Shown: positions 25,477 to 34,476, numbered from the stretch's first letter. The stretch is 63,450 nucleotides of DNA from JABJMC01 sp964473745 (GCA_964473745.1 CAYYQE010000009.1:1-63450), one strand, 5' to 3'. The notes: a model not told the origin generated them from the letters alone. Made by a program: numbers and translations.

Positions 25477-26694
25477 ATGTCTAAAAAATTCAAAAAACTT
25501 CTCAAAAACACACAACGCCAAGCTAAAAAGCTACGTGACAAAGTAAGTAAACTAAAAACAGATCAAAAAACTCGCCACAAAACTCTTGAAAACCTTAAAC
25601 CCCCATCAAAAAAAGAGCCCAGCCACGTTGTTGTTGAATTTTCCTTACCCAGCGTAGCCAAGGCCACCCTCGTTGTTATTGGCTTATATCTACTTGTTCG
25701 GTTTGTGGGCGAAGTTCAGGACGTTATTATTATTATTTTTGTTTCGCTCTTTTTAGCCGCGGCTTTTGATTCAATTGTTGACCAACTTCAAAAGAAAAAA
25801 ATACCTCGTTCCGTAAGCGTTATCGGAATATATTTAATCGCTTTCGCGGTCTTAACAGTCTTTATTTCGACACTTATTCCGCTAATGGCCCATCAAACTT
25901 TGGAATTAGCGCGAACCATCACTGATTTAGTTGCTAATCTCACCAAAGAAGCTTTTATCTGGGAACTTCCTTATGCCGAAAATTTACAAAGCACTTTAGA
26001 AGGATTTATCGCCAACGCCGATCAACAAGCGGTTTTAAGCAATCTTCAAGCTGGATTAGAACAAATTGGAGCACAACTCCAAAATTTAGCTGGTAACACC
26101 TTTGGGGCCGTAAAAGTGATTTTTAATGGGGTCTTTAACGCTATTTTAGTGCTAGTCCTCACCTTCTTTATTATTGTCGATGAAAAAGGAATCAACCATT
26201 TTTTCACTTCGCTATTCCCTTCCAAACACACTGAATACATTATTGCTAAAAGTGACGCCATCAAAGAAAAAATTGGTTACTGGTTACGCGGCCAACTTAA
26301 GCTAATGGTAGCCATGACGATTATTACTTTTGTGGGATTGAAAATCTTAGGAATTGAATATGCCCTAACTCTCGCTATTTTAGCGGGATTAACCGAATTA
26401 CTACCTGTTATTGGACCAATAATTGCCGCCATCCCGGCCTTGCTTGTGGGGCTCAACGCCTCCCCCATGACCGCGCTTTGGGTTTTGATTTTCTACTTCA
26501 TTATTCAACAATTAGAAGGAAATATCCTGGTGCCGCTAATCATGAAAAAATCCGTTGGTTTAAGCCCAATTATTATCATTATTGCGATGCTAATTGGCTT
26601 TCAATTCCTCGGGATTTTAGGTGTAATTATTGCGGTCCCGGTTGCCACGGCAATTTCAATTTTCATCAAAGATTACGCTGCTAAGGAGAAGTAA
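25477..26694 (+). CDS. AI-2E family transporter (PerM/TqsA-like)
   Basis: 405 residues: a basic N-terminal extension (KKFKKLLKNTQRQAKKLRDKV), then about eight membrane helices with the family pattern, including the long periplasmic-type region around residues 150-210 and the C-terminal signature PVIGPIIAAIPALLVGL and IIIAMLIGFQFLGILGVIIAVPVA. AI-2E proteins export small molecules such as autoinducer-2 or ions; substrate here is unknown. Follows the pilin gene by 3 bases, so they share a transcript. 3' end overlaps the convergent glycosyltransferase by 14 bases. Confidence 0.88.
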   Translation: MSKKFKKLLKNTQRQAKKLRDKVSKLKTDQKTRHKTLENLKPPSKKEPSHVVVEFSLPSVAKATLVVIGLYLLVRFVGEVQDVIIIIFVSLFLAAAFDSIVDQLQKKKIPRSVSVIGIYLIAFAVLTVFISTLIPLMAHQTLELARTITDLVANLTKEAFIWELPYAENLQSTLEGFIANADQQAVLSNLQAGLEQIGAQLQNLAGNTFGAVKVIFNGVFNAILVLVLTFFIIVDEKGINHFFTSLFPSKHTEYIIAKSDAIKEKIGYWLRGQLKLMVAMTIITFVGLKILGIEYALTLAILAGLTELLPVIGPIIAAIPALLVGLNASPMTALWVLIFYFIIQQLEGNILVPLIMKKSVGLSPIIIIIAMLIGFQFLGILGVIIAVPVATAISIFIKDYAAKEK

Positions 26695-27820
26695 AAACTT
26701 TCAACGTCTGCTTTGCTGCCTTTTCCCAACTGAACTTTTTAACCTGCTTCAAACCATTTTCGCGATACTCATCCGCGGTAGCTTCACGAGTTAATCTTTC
26801 CATAGCATCGGCAATCTGCACTGGATCATATGGATCAACCAAAATAGCTGCTTCCCCGGCAACTTCGGGCATCGAAGCGGCTTTTGAAGTAATAACTGGC
26901 GTCCCACAAGCCATTCCCTCCAGCACAGGAAAACCAAACCCTTCGTAAGTCGAAACAAATAAAAGCCCGCGCGCAGCAGAATAAACCGCTGCTTTATCTT
27001 TTTCATCCACAAATCCAATCATTCTAATATCGGGATGCTCATCCAAAAACACTTTTCCAAACATCTTGGGATCACTACGCCCAGCTAAGACTAAACGATA
27101 GGTTTCTAAAGGGTGCATGCGTTGAAAAATAGAAAAACCCTTTACTACGTTCTCTAAATTTTTGCGCGGCTCTAAAGTCGAGAAAGTAAGAAAATAATCC
27201 TTTGGTAAATTATATTTTTTACGAACTTTCGCCAAATCTGCCTCCTTTTTAACAGGAGCTAATTTCCCGGGGACCGCCTCTGAAATCACCTTAATTTTTG
27301 CTGGATCAACACCATAAACTTCCTCTAATTCATTTTTTGTAAATTCGGAAACCGCAACTACTTTGTGGCTAGTTTGAATTTCGCGCTTCGGATTAACAAC
27401 CTTGAACCACAAACGACTCTGTCGCGAAAAATGCTGAGGGAAACGCTCAAAAGCTAAATCATGAATCGTAGTTATTTTTCGAACACTTCGAGAAACAGGA
27501 GTAGGGCGCGGATCAGGCACCCACATTACATCAATTTTCTGCCCTATTTTCGTGGCAATCAATTTGTCAATTTTAGGCCACTTTAAAAACCGCCACATTA
27601 AATGAAGAACCTTGTTTGGATAGTGCGTTCGCACCACTTTCACGCGTCGCCCATCAAAATCAGGCAAAAACTTCTCACAATCGTGACGACAATTATAAAA
27701 AAGCACGTAATTATTCTCGCTATCCGCCTCAAAAAGTGCTTTCAAAAGAAATCGAATATAGTTTTCTACACCACTAGTACGACCATGCATTAACGCTCGA
27801 ACATCAATCCCAATACGCAT
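26681..27820 (-). CDS. Glycosyltransferase family 4
   Basis: GT-B fold enzyme of 379 residues. N-terminal MRIGIDVRALMHGRTSGVENYIRF; TTIHDLAFERFPQHFS; the C-terminal donor site TLEPRKNLENVVKGF, GFVDEKDKAAVYSAARGLLFVSTYEGFGFPVLEGMACGTPVI contains the E-x7-E motif. Probably a retaining mannosyl- or glucosyl-transferase acting in surface polysaccharide synthesis. Abuts the Wzz-like gene with no gap. Confidence 0.92.
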   Translation of the reverse strand: MRIGIDVRALMHGRTSGVENYIRFLLKALFEADSENNYVLFYNCRHDCEKFLPDFDGRRVKVVRTHYPNKVLHLMWRFLKWPKIDKLIATKIGQKIDVMWVPDPRPTPVSRSVRKITTIHDLAFERFPQHFSRQSRLWFKVVNPKREIQTSHKVVAVSEFTKNELEEVYGVDPAKIKVISEAVPGKLAPVKKEADLAKVRKKYNLPKDYFLTFSTLEPRKNLENVVKGFSIFQRMHPLETYRLVLAGRSDPKMFGKVFLDEHPDIRMIGFVDEKDKAAVYSAARGLLFVSTYEGFGFPVLEGMACGTPVITSKAASMPEVAGEAAILVDPYDPVQIADAMERLTREATADEYRENGLKQVKKFSWEKAAKQTLKVFTSP

Positions 27821-28402
27821 TTACTTAGACTTTAAAAAATTATCCCAAAAAAGCAGACAAAAAATCACAAAAACTCCACCAAGTAGTCCGCCAACAATCA
27901 TATTTAACAAATACTGAGGTGGTGTTTCAAAAGGCGACATTGAACTTAAAACCAACACATAATCTGAATTCGTAGCTTGATTATAAATGGCAATATCTTC
28001 CTGCACGACCGCCAAAACCGCTTCTTTTGCTACATCCACATCCGCCTCGATCGGAATCGTCATCGTCACCAATAAATTCTGTTTTTCCTGCTTGCGAATC
28101 GCCAAATCCACATCTGTCCCCGCCAACGCATCAATGCGCGTATCCATGGCTGGATTTACCAGCCAACCCTGTACTGTTTCGGTAAAATGATCCACCACAT
28201 TATGGCCATCACTAGTTACCAAATAAGCGGCTGGAATTGCATCGGGAATTTCCATCCCCATCGTAAGAAAAATCAAACCTCCTTGCTTGCCTTCATCAAA
28301 TTTCCAGGTATAACCAAGCCCCAACAATGCCGTAAGCAAAGCCACGATGAAAACTTTTAGCAAATGACGGCGGAAAAAAATTAGTAAATCTTGAGGGTCC
28401 AT
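27821..28402 (-). CDS. Wzz-like polysaccharide chain-length/co-polymerase protein
   Basis: 193 residues with two membrane helices near the ends (residues 13-31 and 166-187) bracketing an extracytoplasmic helical domain, the layout of Wzz/KpsE co-polymerases. The pre-TM2 segment is Pro-containing (SPFETPPQYLLNMIVGGLLGG), as in the family. No tyrosine-kinase domain is fused. Lies between two GT4 glycosyltransferases, consistent with control of glycan length. Confidence 0.75.
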   Translation of the reverse strand: MDPQDLLIFFRRHLLKVFIVALLTALLGLGYTWKFDEGKQGGLIFLTMGMEIPDAIPAAYLVTSDGHNVVDHFTETVQGWLVNPAMDTRIDALAGTDVDLAIRKQEKQNLLVTMTIPIEADVDVAKEAVLAVVQEDIAIYNQATNSDYVLVLSSMSPFETPPQYLLNMIVGGLLGGVFVIFCLLFWDNFLKSK

Positions 28403-28420
28403 AAAATAAAAATTAAAAAA

Positions 28421-29539
28421 TTAAGAAGAAAAAGACTTTTGCCAAATTTCCCATTCTTTATTAACAAAAGCTTTGAGTTTTTCTTTAAACACCTTTTCAT
28501 GAAATTTTTCGGCTTGCGCCCGCACCGCTTCTGGATCAAACACTTTTCGCTCAAAATTATGAATCGCCCGTTTTAAACCATCGACAGTCTGCTGATGAAA
28601 AAACAATCCGGATTTGCCGTCTTCTACGGTTTCTAATCCTCCACCCTTAGCATAGGCAATTACTGGACAACCATGAGCCATGGCTTCGAGTGGAGTAATT
28701 CCAAAATCTTCCACTTGCGGGAAAACAAACCCTTTTGCATAACGATAGTAATTAAGCAATTCCTTCTCGGGAACCATTCCCAAAAACTCAATATTTCGAT
28801 CTGCTATCCGGCGCAATTTCTTTTCCTGATTCCCAGTTCCTATAATTTTCAAAGGAAGCTTAAGCTCATTAAAAGCTTTTACAATCAAATCAAACCGTTT
28901 ATAGGGAATCAATCTTCCCACTGCCAAATAATAATCTTCACGCTCGCTTGGCGGGTCAAAATCCTCCATAGAAACCGGTGGATAAATCACCTCTGCTTCC
29001 CGGCGATAATATTTTTCAATCCTCCCCACCACATATTCAGAATTAGCTAAATAGCGGTCAACACGATCCGCGGCAGCCCGATCCCAAATTCGCAAATTAT
29101 GCAAAATAGAAGGAATCACAAAACGTTTAAGCCATTTTGGCCACGGATAATCTTTTACATATTGGTGCGAATTATCCCACAAATAACGTGGCGGCGAATG
29201 ACAATAAGAAATATGCAGAGTTTCCGGCTTAGTAATTATACCTTTTGCGCAAGAATGACTACTGGAAATCACCACATCATAAGCACTTAAATCAAAAGAT
29301 TCAAAAGCCGCTGGCATTTGCCCTAAAAATCGTTGGTGATGACGTTTTGCCCCAGGAATTTTTTGCAAAAAAGAAGGTCGAATATCTACTTTTGAAAATT
29401 CGTTCATGTTCCCTTCATTATACAAACTAGTATAAATCGGCGCCTCTGGATAAAGCTCGTGCATAGCCAAAATCACTCGTTCTGCCCCACCCCAATCAGT
29501 GAGCCAATCACAAACAATCGCGACGCGTGGTTGATGCAT
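28421..29539 (-). CDS. Glycosyltransferase family 4 (mannosyltransferase-like)
   Basis: 372 residues: RVAIVCDWLTDWGGAERVIL at the N-terminus, HISYCHSPPRYLWD, and C-terminal YYLAVGRLIPYKRFDLIVKAF, GFVFPQVEDFGITPLEAMAHGCPVIAY (E-x7-E). These motifs are typical of WbaZ/GtfA-like mannosyltransferases. First gene of the three-gene polysaccharide run. The start is preceded by TTTTCCTCC, part of a GAGGAA-6-TTCCTC dyad at 29550-29567. Confidence 0.9.
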   Translation of the reverse strand: MHQPRVAIVCDWLTDWGGAERVILAMHELYPEAPIYTSLYNEGNMNEFSKVDIRPSFLQKIPGAKRHHQRFLGQMPAAFESFDLSAYDVVISSSHSCAKGIITKPETLHISYCHSPPRYLWDNSHQYVKDYPWPKWLKRFVIPSILHNLRIWDRAAADRVDRYLANSEYVVGRIEKYYRREAEVIYPPVSMEDFDPPSEREDYYLAVGRLIPYKRFDLIVKAFNELKLPLKIIGTGNQEKKLRRIADRNIEFLGMVPEKELLNYYRYAKGFVFPQVEDFGITPLEAMAHGCPVIAYAKGGGLETVEDGKSGLFFHQQTVDGLKRAIHNFERKVFDPEAVRAQAEKFHEKVFKEKLKAFVNKEWEIWQKSFSS

Positions 29540-29603
29540 ATAAAAACGGAGGAAAAGATCTTCCTCATGATACGGAGCCCGACTCTAAGATGCAAGCATC
29601 TGT

Positions 29604-29975
29604 TTAAGCAAGCAAAGCTGTTTTTGCTTCATCTAGGGAACCATGACAAGTAATAAGTTGCGTCAATCCTACTACTTGAAGAATATCCACAATATTTTCT
29701 TGAGCCATGGCAATCGCAATTTTCCCACCTTCCGCTGAAATTTTCCCGTACCAATCTGTTAAATAACCAATCGCTTTACTATTCAAATATTCCAATTCAG
29801 AAAAATCAAAAACCAGATGTAGGCTTTTTGGATTAGCTTCAATTAGCTGGTAAATCACCTTGGATTGTTCATCCACATTGCTTTCATCTAATTGACCACT
29901 GATTTTTACAATTTTAGCGACTTTATCAGCTTGGTCACTAGCAAGATCTTCGGTGGTGATATTAGCGTAAGTCAT
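29604..29975 (-). CDS. STAS-domain anti-sigma-factor antagonist-like protein
   Basis: 123 residues, SpoIIAA/RsbV type. The segment FDFSELEYLNSKAIGYL keeps the Ser (residue 66) that is phosphorylated in partner-switching antagonists. It follows the HATPase gene by 14 bases, so the pair forms the usual antagonist/kinase unit, here with the kinase first. A cognate phosphatase could be the SpoIIE-type protein at 38046. No sigma factor is adjacent, so the output is unknown. Confidence 0.85.
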   Translation of the reverse strand: MTYANITTEDLASDQADKVAKIVKISGQLDESNVDEQSKVIYQLIEANPKSLHLVFDFSELEYLNSKAIGYLTDWYGKISAEGGKIAIAMAQENIVDILQVVGLTQLITCHGSLDEAKTALLA

Positions 29976-29989
29976 AATAACGGGTAGGA

Positions 29990-30520
29990 TTAAGGATTTT
30001 TAAGATATTTCTTCACGCGGACGCAAAGACCGCCGCCCTCTGCATCTTCAAACTTAATTTCATCAGTCCATTCGGCCACGATCTTAGCGAGACCGCGTCC
30101 ACGAAGCCCTAAAAATTGGCTTTGAACTTTCTGAACTTGCTGTTTAAAGATTTCCTGCATTTGGGAAGCTGTAAATTTATTAGGGCCAGTGCCACTATCC
30201 ACAACAATAATTTCAAGACTTTCATTTGGACGGCCCACAAAAGTAATAACAATCTCATTACCAGGAGCAGAACCATGTTCAATAGCGTTATTACAAAGTT
30301 CATCCACTACTGATTGAAAACGGAAAGCCCACTGATCAGAGAAACCCGTCATATTTTTCGTCATAGTTAAGGTGAAATCTCTAATCCCAGAAAGGAAATA
30401 GGCATTTGTTGGCAAAGTAATACTAATTTTAACTTCCTCAGCTTCTTTCGGAGCTGTATCAGATGTGGCCGCTTGAGGAGCAGCCGCTGGAGGATTTGTA
30501 ACAGTAGTAGATTGATTCAC
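29990..30520 (-). CDS. RsbW/SpoIIAB-type serine kinase (HATPase_c)
   Basis: 176 residues. A Pro/Ala-rich N-terminus (about 25 residues) precedes a GHKL ATPase domain: N-box VDELCNNAIEHG, G1-like VVDSGTGP, and G2-like GLRGRGLAKIVAE. These proteins phosphorylate a STAS antagonist and hold a sigma factor or other target. GTG start at 30520. Transcribed from a strong consensus promoter. Confidence 0.85.
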   Translation of the reverse strand: MNQSTTVTNPPAAAPQAATSDTAPKEAEEVKISITLPTNAYFLSGIRDFTLTMTKNMTGFSDQWAFRFQSVVDELCNNAIEHGSAPGNEIVITFVGRPNESLEIIVVDSGTGPNKFTASQMQEIFKQQVQKVQSQFLGLRGRGLAKIVAEWTDEIKFEDAEGGGLCVRVKKYLKNP

Positions 30521-30555
30521 GATTTCAGGGGTTTAGATGCAACTAAAATCATATC

Positions 30556-30584
30556 ATTATAACAAACTTCTTTCCTTAAGTCAA
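30556..30584 (-). promoter_or_regulatory. Promoter for the kinase/STAS pair
   Basis: On the minus strand TTGACT (30584-30579), a 17-base spacer, TATAAT (30561-30556). The leader runs about 30 bases with AAACCCCTG before the GTG. One of the best promoters in the window. Confidence 0.8.
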
Positions 30585-30597
30585 ACCTGATCTACTC

Positions 30598-30870
30598 CTA
30601 TTCATTCTGTTCCTTTTTAGAAACAGCGAAAATTTGCAAAAAAAGAGCATGCAAAAGGAGTTTATTTAAACCTAATTTTTCTCCGTTTTTCTCGACACGA
30701 TCCAAAATTTCTTGTTCACGTCCCGGGTGATAAGTGGCAATTCCCTCTTTCTTTTTGAATTCTTTAACCTGTGAAATTAATTCAAATCGCTCTCCTAAAA
30801 GATTAACAATTTGATCATCAATTCGATCTATTCCGACCCGAAAATCATCTAAATTAAGCTCATCATTCAT
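30598..30870 (-). CDS. Chorismate mutase type II (AroQ-like)
   Basis: 90 residues with the all-helical AroQ pattern: RVGIDRIDDQIVNLLGERFELISQV, the Lys in VKEFKKK, and HPGREQEILDRV. It converts chorismate to prephenate. No other aromatic amino acid gene is in the window, so the protein may act on imported chorismate or may have been recruited for another role. Its start lies about 40 bases from the rpsB promoter on the other strand. Confidence 0.85.
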   Translation of the reverse strand: MNDELNLDDFRVGIDRIDDQIVNLLGERFELISQVKEFKKKEGIATYHPGREQEILDRVEKNGEKLGLNKLLLHALFLQIFAVSKKEQNE

Positions 30871-30911
30871 AAAAATGTATTAGTTTTCTCAAATCATAGC
30901 AAAGAAAACGC

Positions 30912-30940
30912 TTGTTAAAAACTAAAAAATCAAGTACTGT
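30912..30940 (+). promoter_or_regulatory. Candidate rpsB promoter
   Basis: TTGTTA (30912-30917), a 17-base spacer, TACTGT (30935-30940). A start near 30947 would give a leader of about 100 bases, unusually long for this window and able to hold the structure at 30976-31011. Confidence 0.5.
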
Positions 30941-30975
30941 CGTGGCGATTTATTTCTCTAGTCAGTTTTTGGATC

Positions 30976-31011
30976 ATACCATCCTGTCCTCTGCAAGAGG
31001 ATCCAAGGTAT
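30976..31011 (+). promoter_or_regulatory. Structured rpsB leader hairpin
   Basis: Nested pairing: ATACC (30976-30980) with GGTAT (31007-31011), and inside it CCTCT (30988-30992) with AGAGG (30996-31000) around a GCA loop; the connecting segments ATCC and GGAT can add pairs. There is no T-run, so it is not a terminator. Leaders that bind S2 and repress rpsB-tsf are known in other bacteria. Here that role is an inference. Confidence 0.45.
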
Positions 31012-31045
31012 GAAGCGACAAAACCTGGCGTTAACCCTAAGGATT

Positions 31046-31768
31046 ATGACAACTAACACATCCTCAGAAAAAACACTTAAGGACATGCTGAAAAATGCAG
31101 TCCATTTTGGACATCGTCCCAGTAAATGGAATCCCAAAATGAAATCTTTCATTCACGGGAAACACTCTGGCGTGCATGTTTTTGACCTTAACCAAACAGC
31201 CTCCAAGCTCAAAGAAGCACAGACCTTCCTAAAAAGCTGCTCTAAAGAAGGCAAGGTCGTTCTTTTTGTAAGTACCAAACAACAAGCTATCGAAGTTGTA
31301 CGCGATACCGCCGAAGAGTGTGGCATGCCCTACATTACTCACAAATGGGTACCAGGCCTTCTCACTAATTTTGGAACTATCAAACAACGAATCAAACATC
31401 TAAAAGATTTAAAGGCTCAAGAACTCTCTGGTGAATTTGAAAAATACACCAAAAAAGAAGCTCTGGAGCGCCACAAAACCATTATTAAACTACAAATCGC
31501 CTTAGGAGGTGTTCAAGAAATGAGCAAAAAACCAGATGCTATTTTTGTAGTTGATGTTGTTCGTGATCAAATTGCCGTCAAAGAAGCCGCCAAACTAGGC
31601 ATTCCAATCATTGCGATTGTTGATTCTAATGCCGATCCATCCAATATTACTTATCCTATCCCTGGGAATGATGATGCCATCAAAGCCATCACTTTCCTTG
31701 TTAAACAAATTGGTGCCGCTATTGGCCCCAAAAAGGCTCCTAAACCAAAAGTTGAGAAGCCTTCTTAA
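31046..31768 (+). CDS. rpsB: Ribosomal protein uS2
   Basis: 240 residues from the ATG at 31046 (MTTNTSSEKTLKDMLKNAVHFGHRPSKWNPKM). FVSTKQQAI, HKWVPGLLTNF, PDAIFVVDV and GIPIIAIVDSNADP are S2 signatures. An ATG at 31010 is in frame but falls inside the leader hairpin. Slightly Lys/Pro-rich C-terminus. First gene of an rpsB-(membrane protein)-tsf transcript. Confidence 0.97.
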   Translation: MTTNTSSEKTLKDMLKNAVHFGHRPSKWNPKMKSFIHGKHSGVHVFDLNQTASKLKEAQTFLKSCSKEGKVVLFVSTKQQAIEVVRDTAEECGMPYITHKWVPGLLTNFGTIKQRIKHLKDLKAQELSGEFEKYTKKEALERHKTIIKLQIALGGVQEMSKKPDAIFVVDVVRDQIAVKEAAKLGIPIIAIVDSNADPSNITYPIPGNDDAIKAITFLVKQIGAAIGPKKAPKPKVEKPS

Positions 31769-31794
31769 TAACCCTCTCTTTAGCCCCCTTTTCT

Positions 31795-32478
31795 ATGTTT
31801 ACAGAAGAAAACACCCCTGAAACACCAGCCCCAGCTGCTGCACCAGAAGCTACGCCAGCACCAGAAGCTACGCCAGCACCAGAAGCTACGCCAGCAACTG
31901 AGCCAGCCAAGAAAGAAGATGCACCTAAGAAGCCTACTTCTTCCGTTCCTTCGGATGAACGACTTCTTTCCGCTGTCGGATACTTTCCCATGCTTTTTGT
32001 AGGAGCTTTAATTGTTAAGCCCAAAAGCAGTTTCTGCCAAATGCACGCTAAGCAAGGAGTAGTTATTACTGGATTAGCCATATTAACTATGTTTGTTTTG
32101 CTTATTATCCCATCAGTTGGGTCACTTTTATTTTTAGGTCTTATTGCCGTAATGGCCATTGGCGCTTTTCAAGCTTATTCAGGGAAAGAGTGGAAAATTC
32201 CTGTACTTTGGGATTTCGCTTCTAAAATTGATGTAAACCAATTTTTTGCCACTACGCCAGCTAAACCAAAGGCCGAGGAACCAAAGACTGAAGAACCAAA
32301 AACCGAGGAGCCAAAAGCCGAGGAGCCAAAGACTGAAGATCCAAAAACCGAGGAGCCAAAAGCCGAGGAGCCAAAAGCCGAGGAGCCAAAAGCTGAAGCG
32401 CCGGCCCCAGCAGCCCCGACTGAACAATCCCCACCCGAACAACCTACTTCATCCTCTAACGAAAACCCTCAATCATGA
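31795..32478 (+). CDS. DUF4870-like membrane protein with Ala/Pro/Glu repeats at both ends
   Basis: 227 residues. The N-terminus has a repeat of the unit APEATP; the core (residues about 55-145) has RLLSAVGYFPMLFVGALIVKPKS, FCQMHAKQGVVITGLAI and two further hydrophobic segments, resembling DUF4870/Tic20-like four-helix proteins; the C-terminus is about 60 residues of EEPKTEEPKAEEPK repeats. It sits between rpsB and tsf and its stop overlaps the tsf ATG (ATGA), so it is translationally coupled to EF-Ts. The repeats are probably disordered spacers. Function unknown. Confidence 0.7.
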   Translation: MFTEENTPETPAPAAAPEATPAPEATPAPEATPATEPAKKEDAPKKPTSSVPSDERLLSAVGYFPMLFVGALIVKPKSSFCQMHAKQGVVITGLAILTMFVLLIIPSVGSLLFLGLIAVMAIGAFQAYSGKEWKIPVLWDFASKIDVNQFFATTPAKPKAEEPKTEEPKTEEPKAEEPKTEDPKTEEPKAEEPKAEEPKAEAPAPAAPTEQSPPEQPTSSSNENPQS

Positions 32479-33233
32479 CATCTCTTGAAGATATCAAAGC
32501 TCTCCGGGGAAAGACCGGAGCATCCTTGCAAGCCTGTAAAAAAGCGCTTGATGAAAATAATGGCGATGAAACCGCTGCAATTGAACACCTTCGCAAAATC
32601 GGTGAATCCAAAGCCGCTAAACGAAGTGATCGCGACACCTCTCAAGGTGTTGTAGCCACCGCCCTTAATAACAACACCGCTGTTATCCTAAAACTAGGAT
32701 GCGAAACAGATTTTGTGGCCAAAAACCCTGATTTTGTTGAAGCAGCTGAACAATTAGCCCAAGAATTCCTTGAAAAAGGTAAAGATTTAAACACCGACGA
32801 AACTGTTAACGAAATCGGCCTTAAAATGGGTGAAAAAATCGAACTTACTGAAATCAAATTCCTAGAAAATGCCACCTTTGGGGCCTATGTTCATTCCAAT
32901 AAAAAAGTTGGTTCAATTGTCGCTCTAGACAATGGCAACGAAGAAATGGCCAAAGATGTCGCCATGCATGCCACCGCCATGAATCCGCTCGTAATTTCTC
33001 CTGATGAAGTTGATAGTACTCTTATTGCAAAAGAACGAGAGATTTGGACTGAACAACTCAAAAACGAAGGTAAACCCGAAGAAATCATGGATAAAATTCT
33101 TATAGGAAAAGAAGCCAAATTTCGCGGCGAAAACGCGCTTTTGAAACAAGCTTTTGTTAAGGATTCAGAAAAAACTATCGAACAGTTTCTAGGAGACGCT
33201 AAAGTAAAAGGATTTGTCCGACTCGGGGCTTAG
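32475..33233 (+). CDS. tsf: Elongation factor Ts
   Basis: Nucleotide exchange factor for EF-Tu. The N-terminal UBA-like part IKALRGKTGASLQACKKAL and the core signature LKLGCETDFVAKNPDF are intact. One dimerisation-type domain appears shorter than in E. coli EF-Ts, giving 252 residues. Start overlaps the preceding gene by 4 bases. Confidence 0.96.
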   Translation: MTSLEDIKALRGKTGASLQACKKALDENNGDETAAIEHLRKIGESKAAKRSDRDTSQGVVATALNNNTAVILKLGCETDFVAKNPDFVEAAEQLAQEFLEKGKDLNTDETVNEIGLKMGEKIELTEIKFLENATFGAYVHSNKKVGSIVALDNGNEEMAKDVAMHATAMNPLVISPDEVDSTLIAKEREIWTEQLKNEGKPEEIMDKILIGKEAKFRGENALLKQAFVKDSEKTIEQFLGDAKVKGFVRLGA

Positions 33234-33242
33234 GGCTATAAT
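33214..33242 (+). promoter_or_regulatory. Promoter for ribBA-ribD
   Basis: TTGTCC (33214-33219, inside the end of tsf), a 17-base spacer, TATAAT (33237-33242). The leader is only about 16 bases to the GTG at 33265, so there is no room for an FMN riboswitch. Confidence 0.7.
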
Positions 33243-33264
33243 GCGAATCCGCTAACCCATTAAA

Positions 33265-34476
33265 GTGAATTCAGTACCGTTTCACTCTATTCCTGAGGCC
33301 TTAAAAGCAATCAAACAAGGTAAATTTGTAATCGTGGTTGATGATGAAGATCGCGAAAACGAGGGAGATTTTGTAATGGCCGCTGAAAAAATCACACCAG
33401 AAGCCATAAATTTCTTTGCTAAAGAAGGAAGAGGGCTGATTTGCATGCCAATTGAATCAAAAATCGCCGATCGGTTGGAACTCCCCCCGATGACTATGAA
33501 TAACACTGAAAACACCAATTGCAATTTTACAGTTTCCGTAGATGCCAAAAAAGGAACTTCTACTGGGATTTCCGTTAAGGATCGTGCCACAACCATAAAA
33601 ACAATTATCAATCCCGCTTGTACTTCGGTTGATCTGGCCCGCCCGGGGCATATCTTTCCGATTCGCGCTACGCGCGGCGGGGTGCTCGTCCGGGCGGGCC
33701 ACACCGAGGCTGCGGTCGATCTTGCTAAAATGGCCGGGCTAAAACCTGGTGGCGTTATTTGTGAAATAATGAAATCCAATGGAGAAATGGCCCGACTCCC
33801 CGATCTCCTTAAATTCGCTAAAAAGCATGACTTAAAAATCATTTCCATTGCTGACCTCATCCTTTACCGCCGCAAAACTGAAGCATTAATCGAAAAGTTA
33901 GCAGAAACTGATTTGGAAACAAAACACGGAGCTTTTAAAACCATAATTTACAAAGAAAAAATTGACGGAACAGAACATGTCGCACTTATTCATGGAAATA
34001 TTAAAAATAAAAAAAACGTCCTAGTGCGCGCTCATTCCGAATGCATGACCGGTGATGTTTTTGGTTCACTGCATTGTGATTGCAACGCTCAACTACACAA
34101 AGCCATGCATTTAATTACCAAAAAAGGAGTTGGCGTTATTCTTTACATGCGACAAGAAGGGAGAGGCATTGGTTTAGCAAACAAACTCAAAGCATATGAA
34201 CTCCAAAAAAAGGGTATGGATACTGTCGAAGCTAATGAAAAACTGGGTTTCCCACCAGATCTTCGACACTATGGAATTGGTGCCCAAATTTTAACTGACT
34301 TAGGCTTAACCACTATCCAACTTCTAACTAACAATCCCACAAAAATTATCGGGTTAGAAGGCTATGGACTTACTATCACAAAGCGTATTCCTATTGAAAT
34401 GAAACCCCAAAAACGCAGCCAAAAATATCTCAAAACTAAAAAAGAAAAAATGGGACATCTCCTTAAAAAAGTGTAG
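33265..34476 (+). CDS. ribBA: Bifunctional DHBP synthase/GTP cyclohydrolase II
   Basis: 403 residues. The N-terminal RibB domain (DDEDRENEGDFVMAAE, RPGHIFPIRATRGGVLVRAGHTEAAVDLA) makes 3,4-dihydroxy-2-butanone 4-phosphate. The C-terminal RibA domain has VRAHSECMTGDVFGSLHCDC (zinc cysteines) and YMRQEGRGIGLANKLKAY. It supplies both entry points of riboflavin synthesis. GTG start; leader contains TAACCC. Followed after 2 bases by ribD; ribE and ribH are not in the window. Confidence 0.96.
   Translation: MNSVPFHSIPEALKAIKQGKFVIVVDDEDRENEGDFVMAAEKITPEAINFFAKEGRGLICMPIESKIADRLELPPMTMNNTENTNCNFTVSVDAKKGTSTGISVKDRATTIKTIINPACTSVDLARPGHIFPIRATRGGVLVRAGHTEAAVDLAKMAGLKPGGVICEIMKSNGEMARLPDLLKFAKKHDLKIISIADLILYRRKTEALIEKLAETDLETKHGAFKTIIYKEKIDGTEHVALIHGNIKNKKNVLVRAHSECMTGDVFGSLHCDCNAQLHKAMHLITKKGVGVILYMRQEGRGIGLANKLKAYELQKKGMDTVEANEKLGFPPDLRHYGIGAQILTDLGLTTIQLLTNNPTKIIGLEGYGLTITKRIPIEMKPQKRSQKYLKTKKEKMGHLLKKV

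Noticed and set aside
31795..32478. CRISPR-like or DNA-level repeat array
   Set aside because: The repeats are short, in-frame and protein-coding, with no spacers.
32179..32488. Trp/Leu/Phe-rich and Arg/Lys/Gln-rich ORFs near 32.3 kb
   Set aside because: Both are out-of-frame readings of the EEPKTEEPKAEEPK repeat.
33243..33264. FMN riboswitch before ribBA
   Set aside because: The promoter leaves only about 16-22 bases of leader and no riboswitch core is present.
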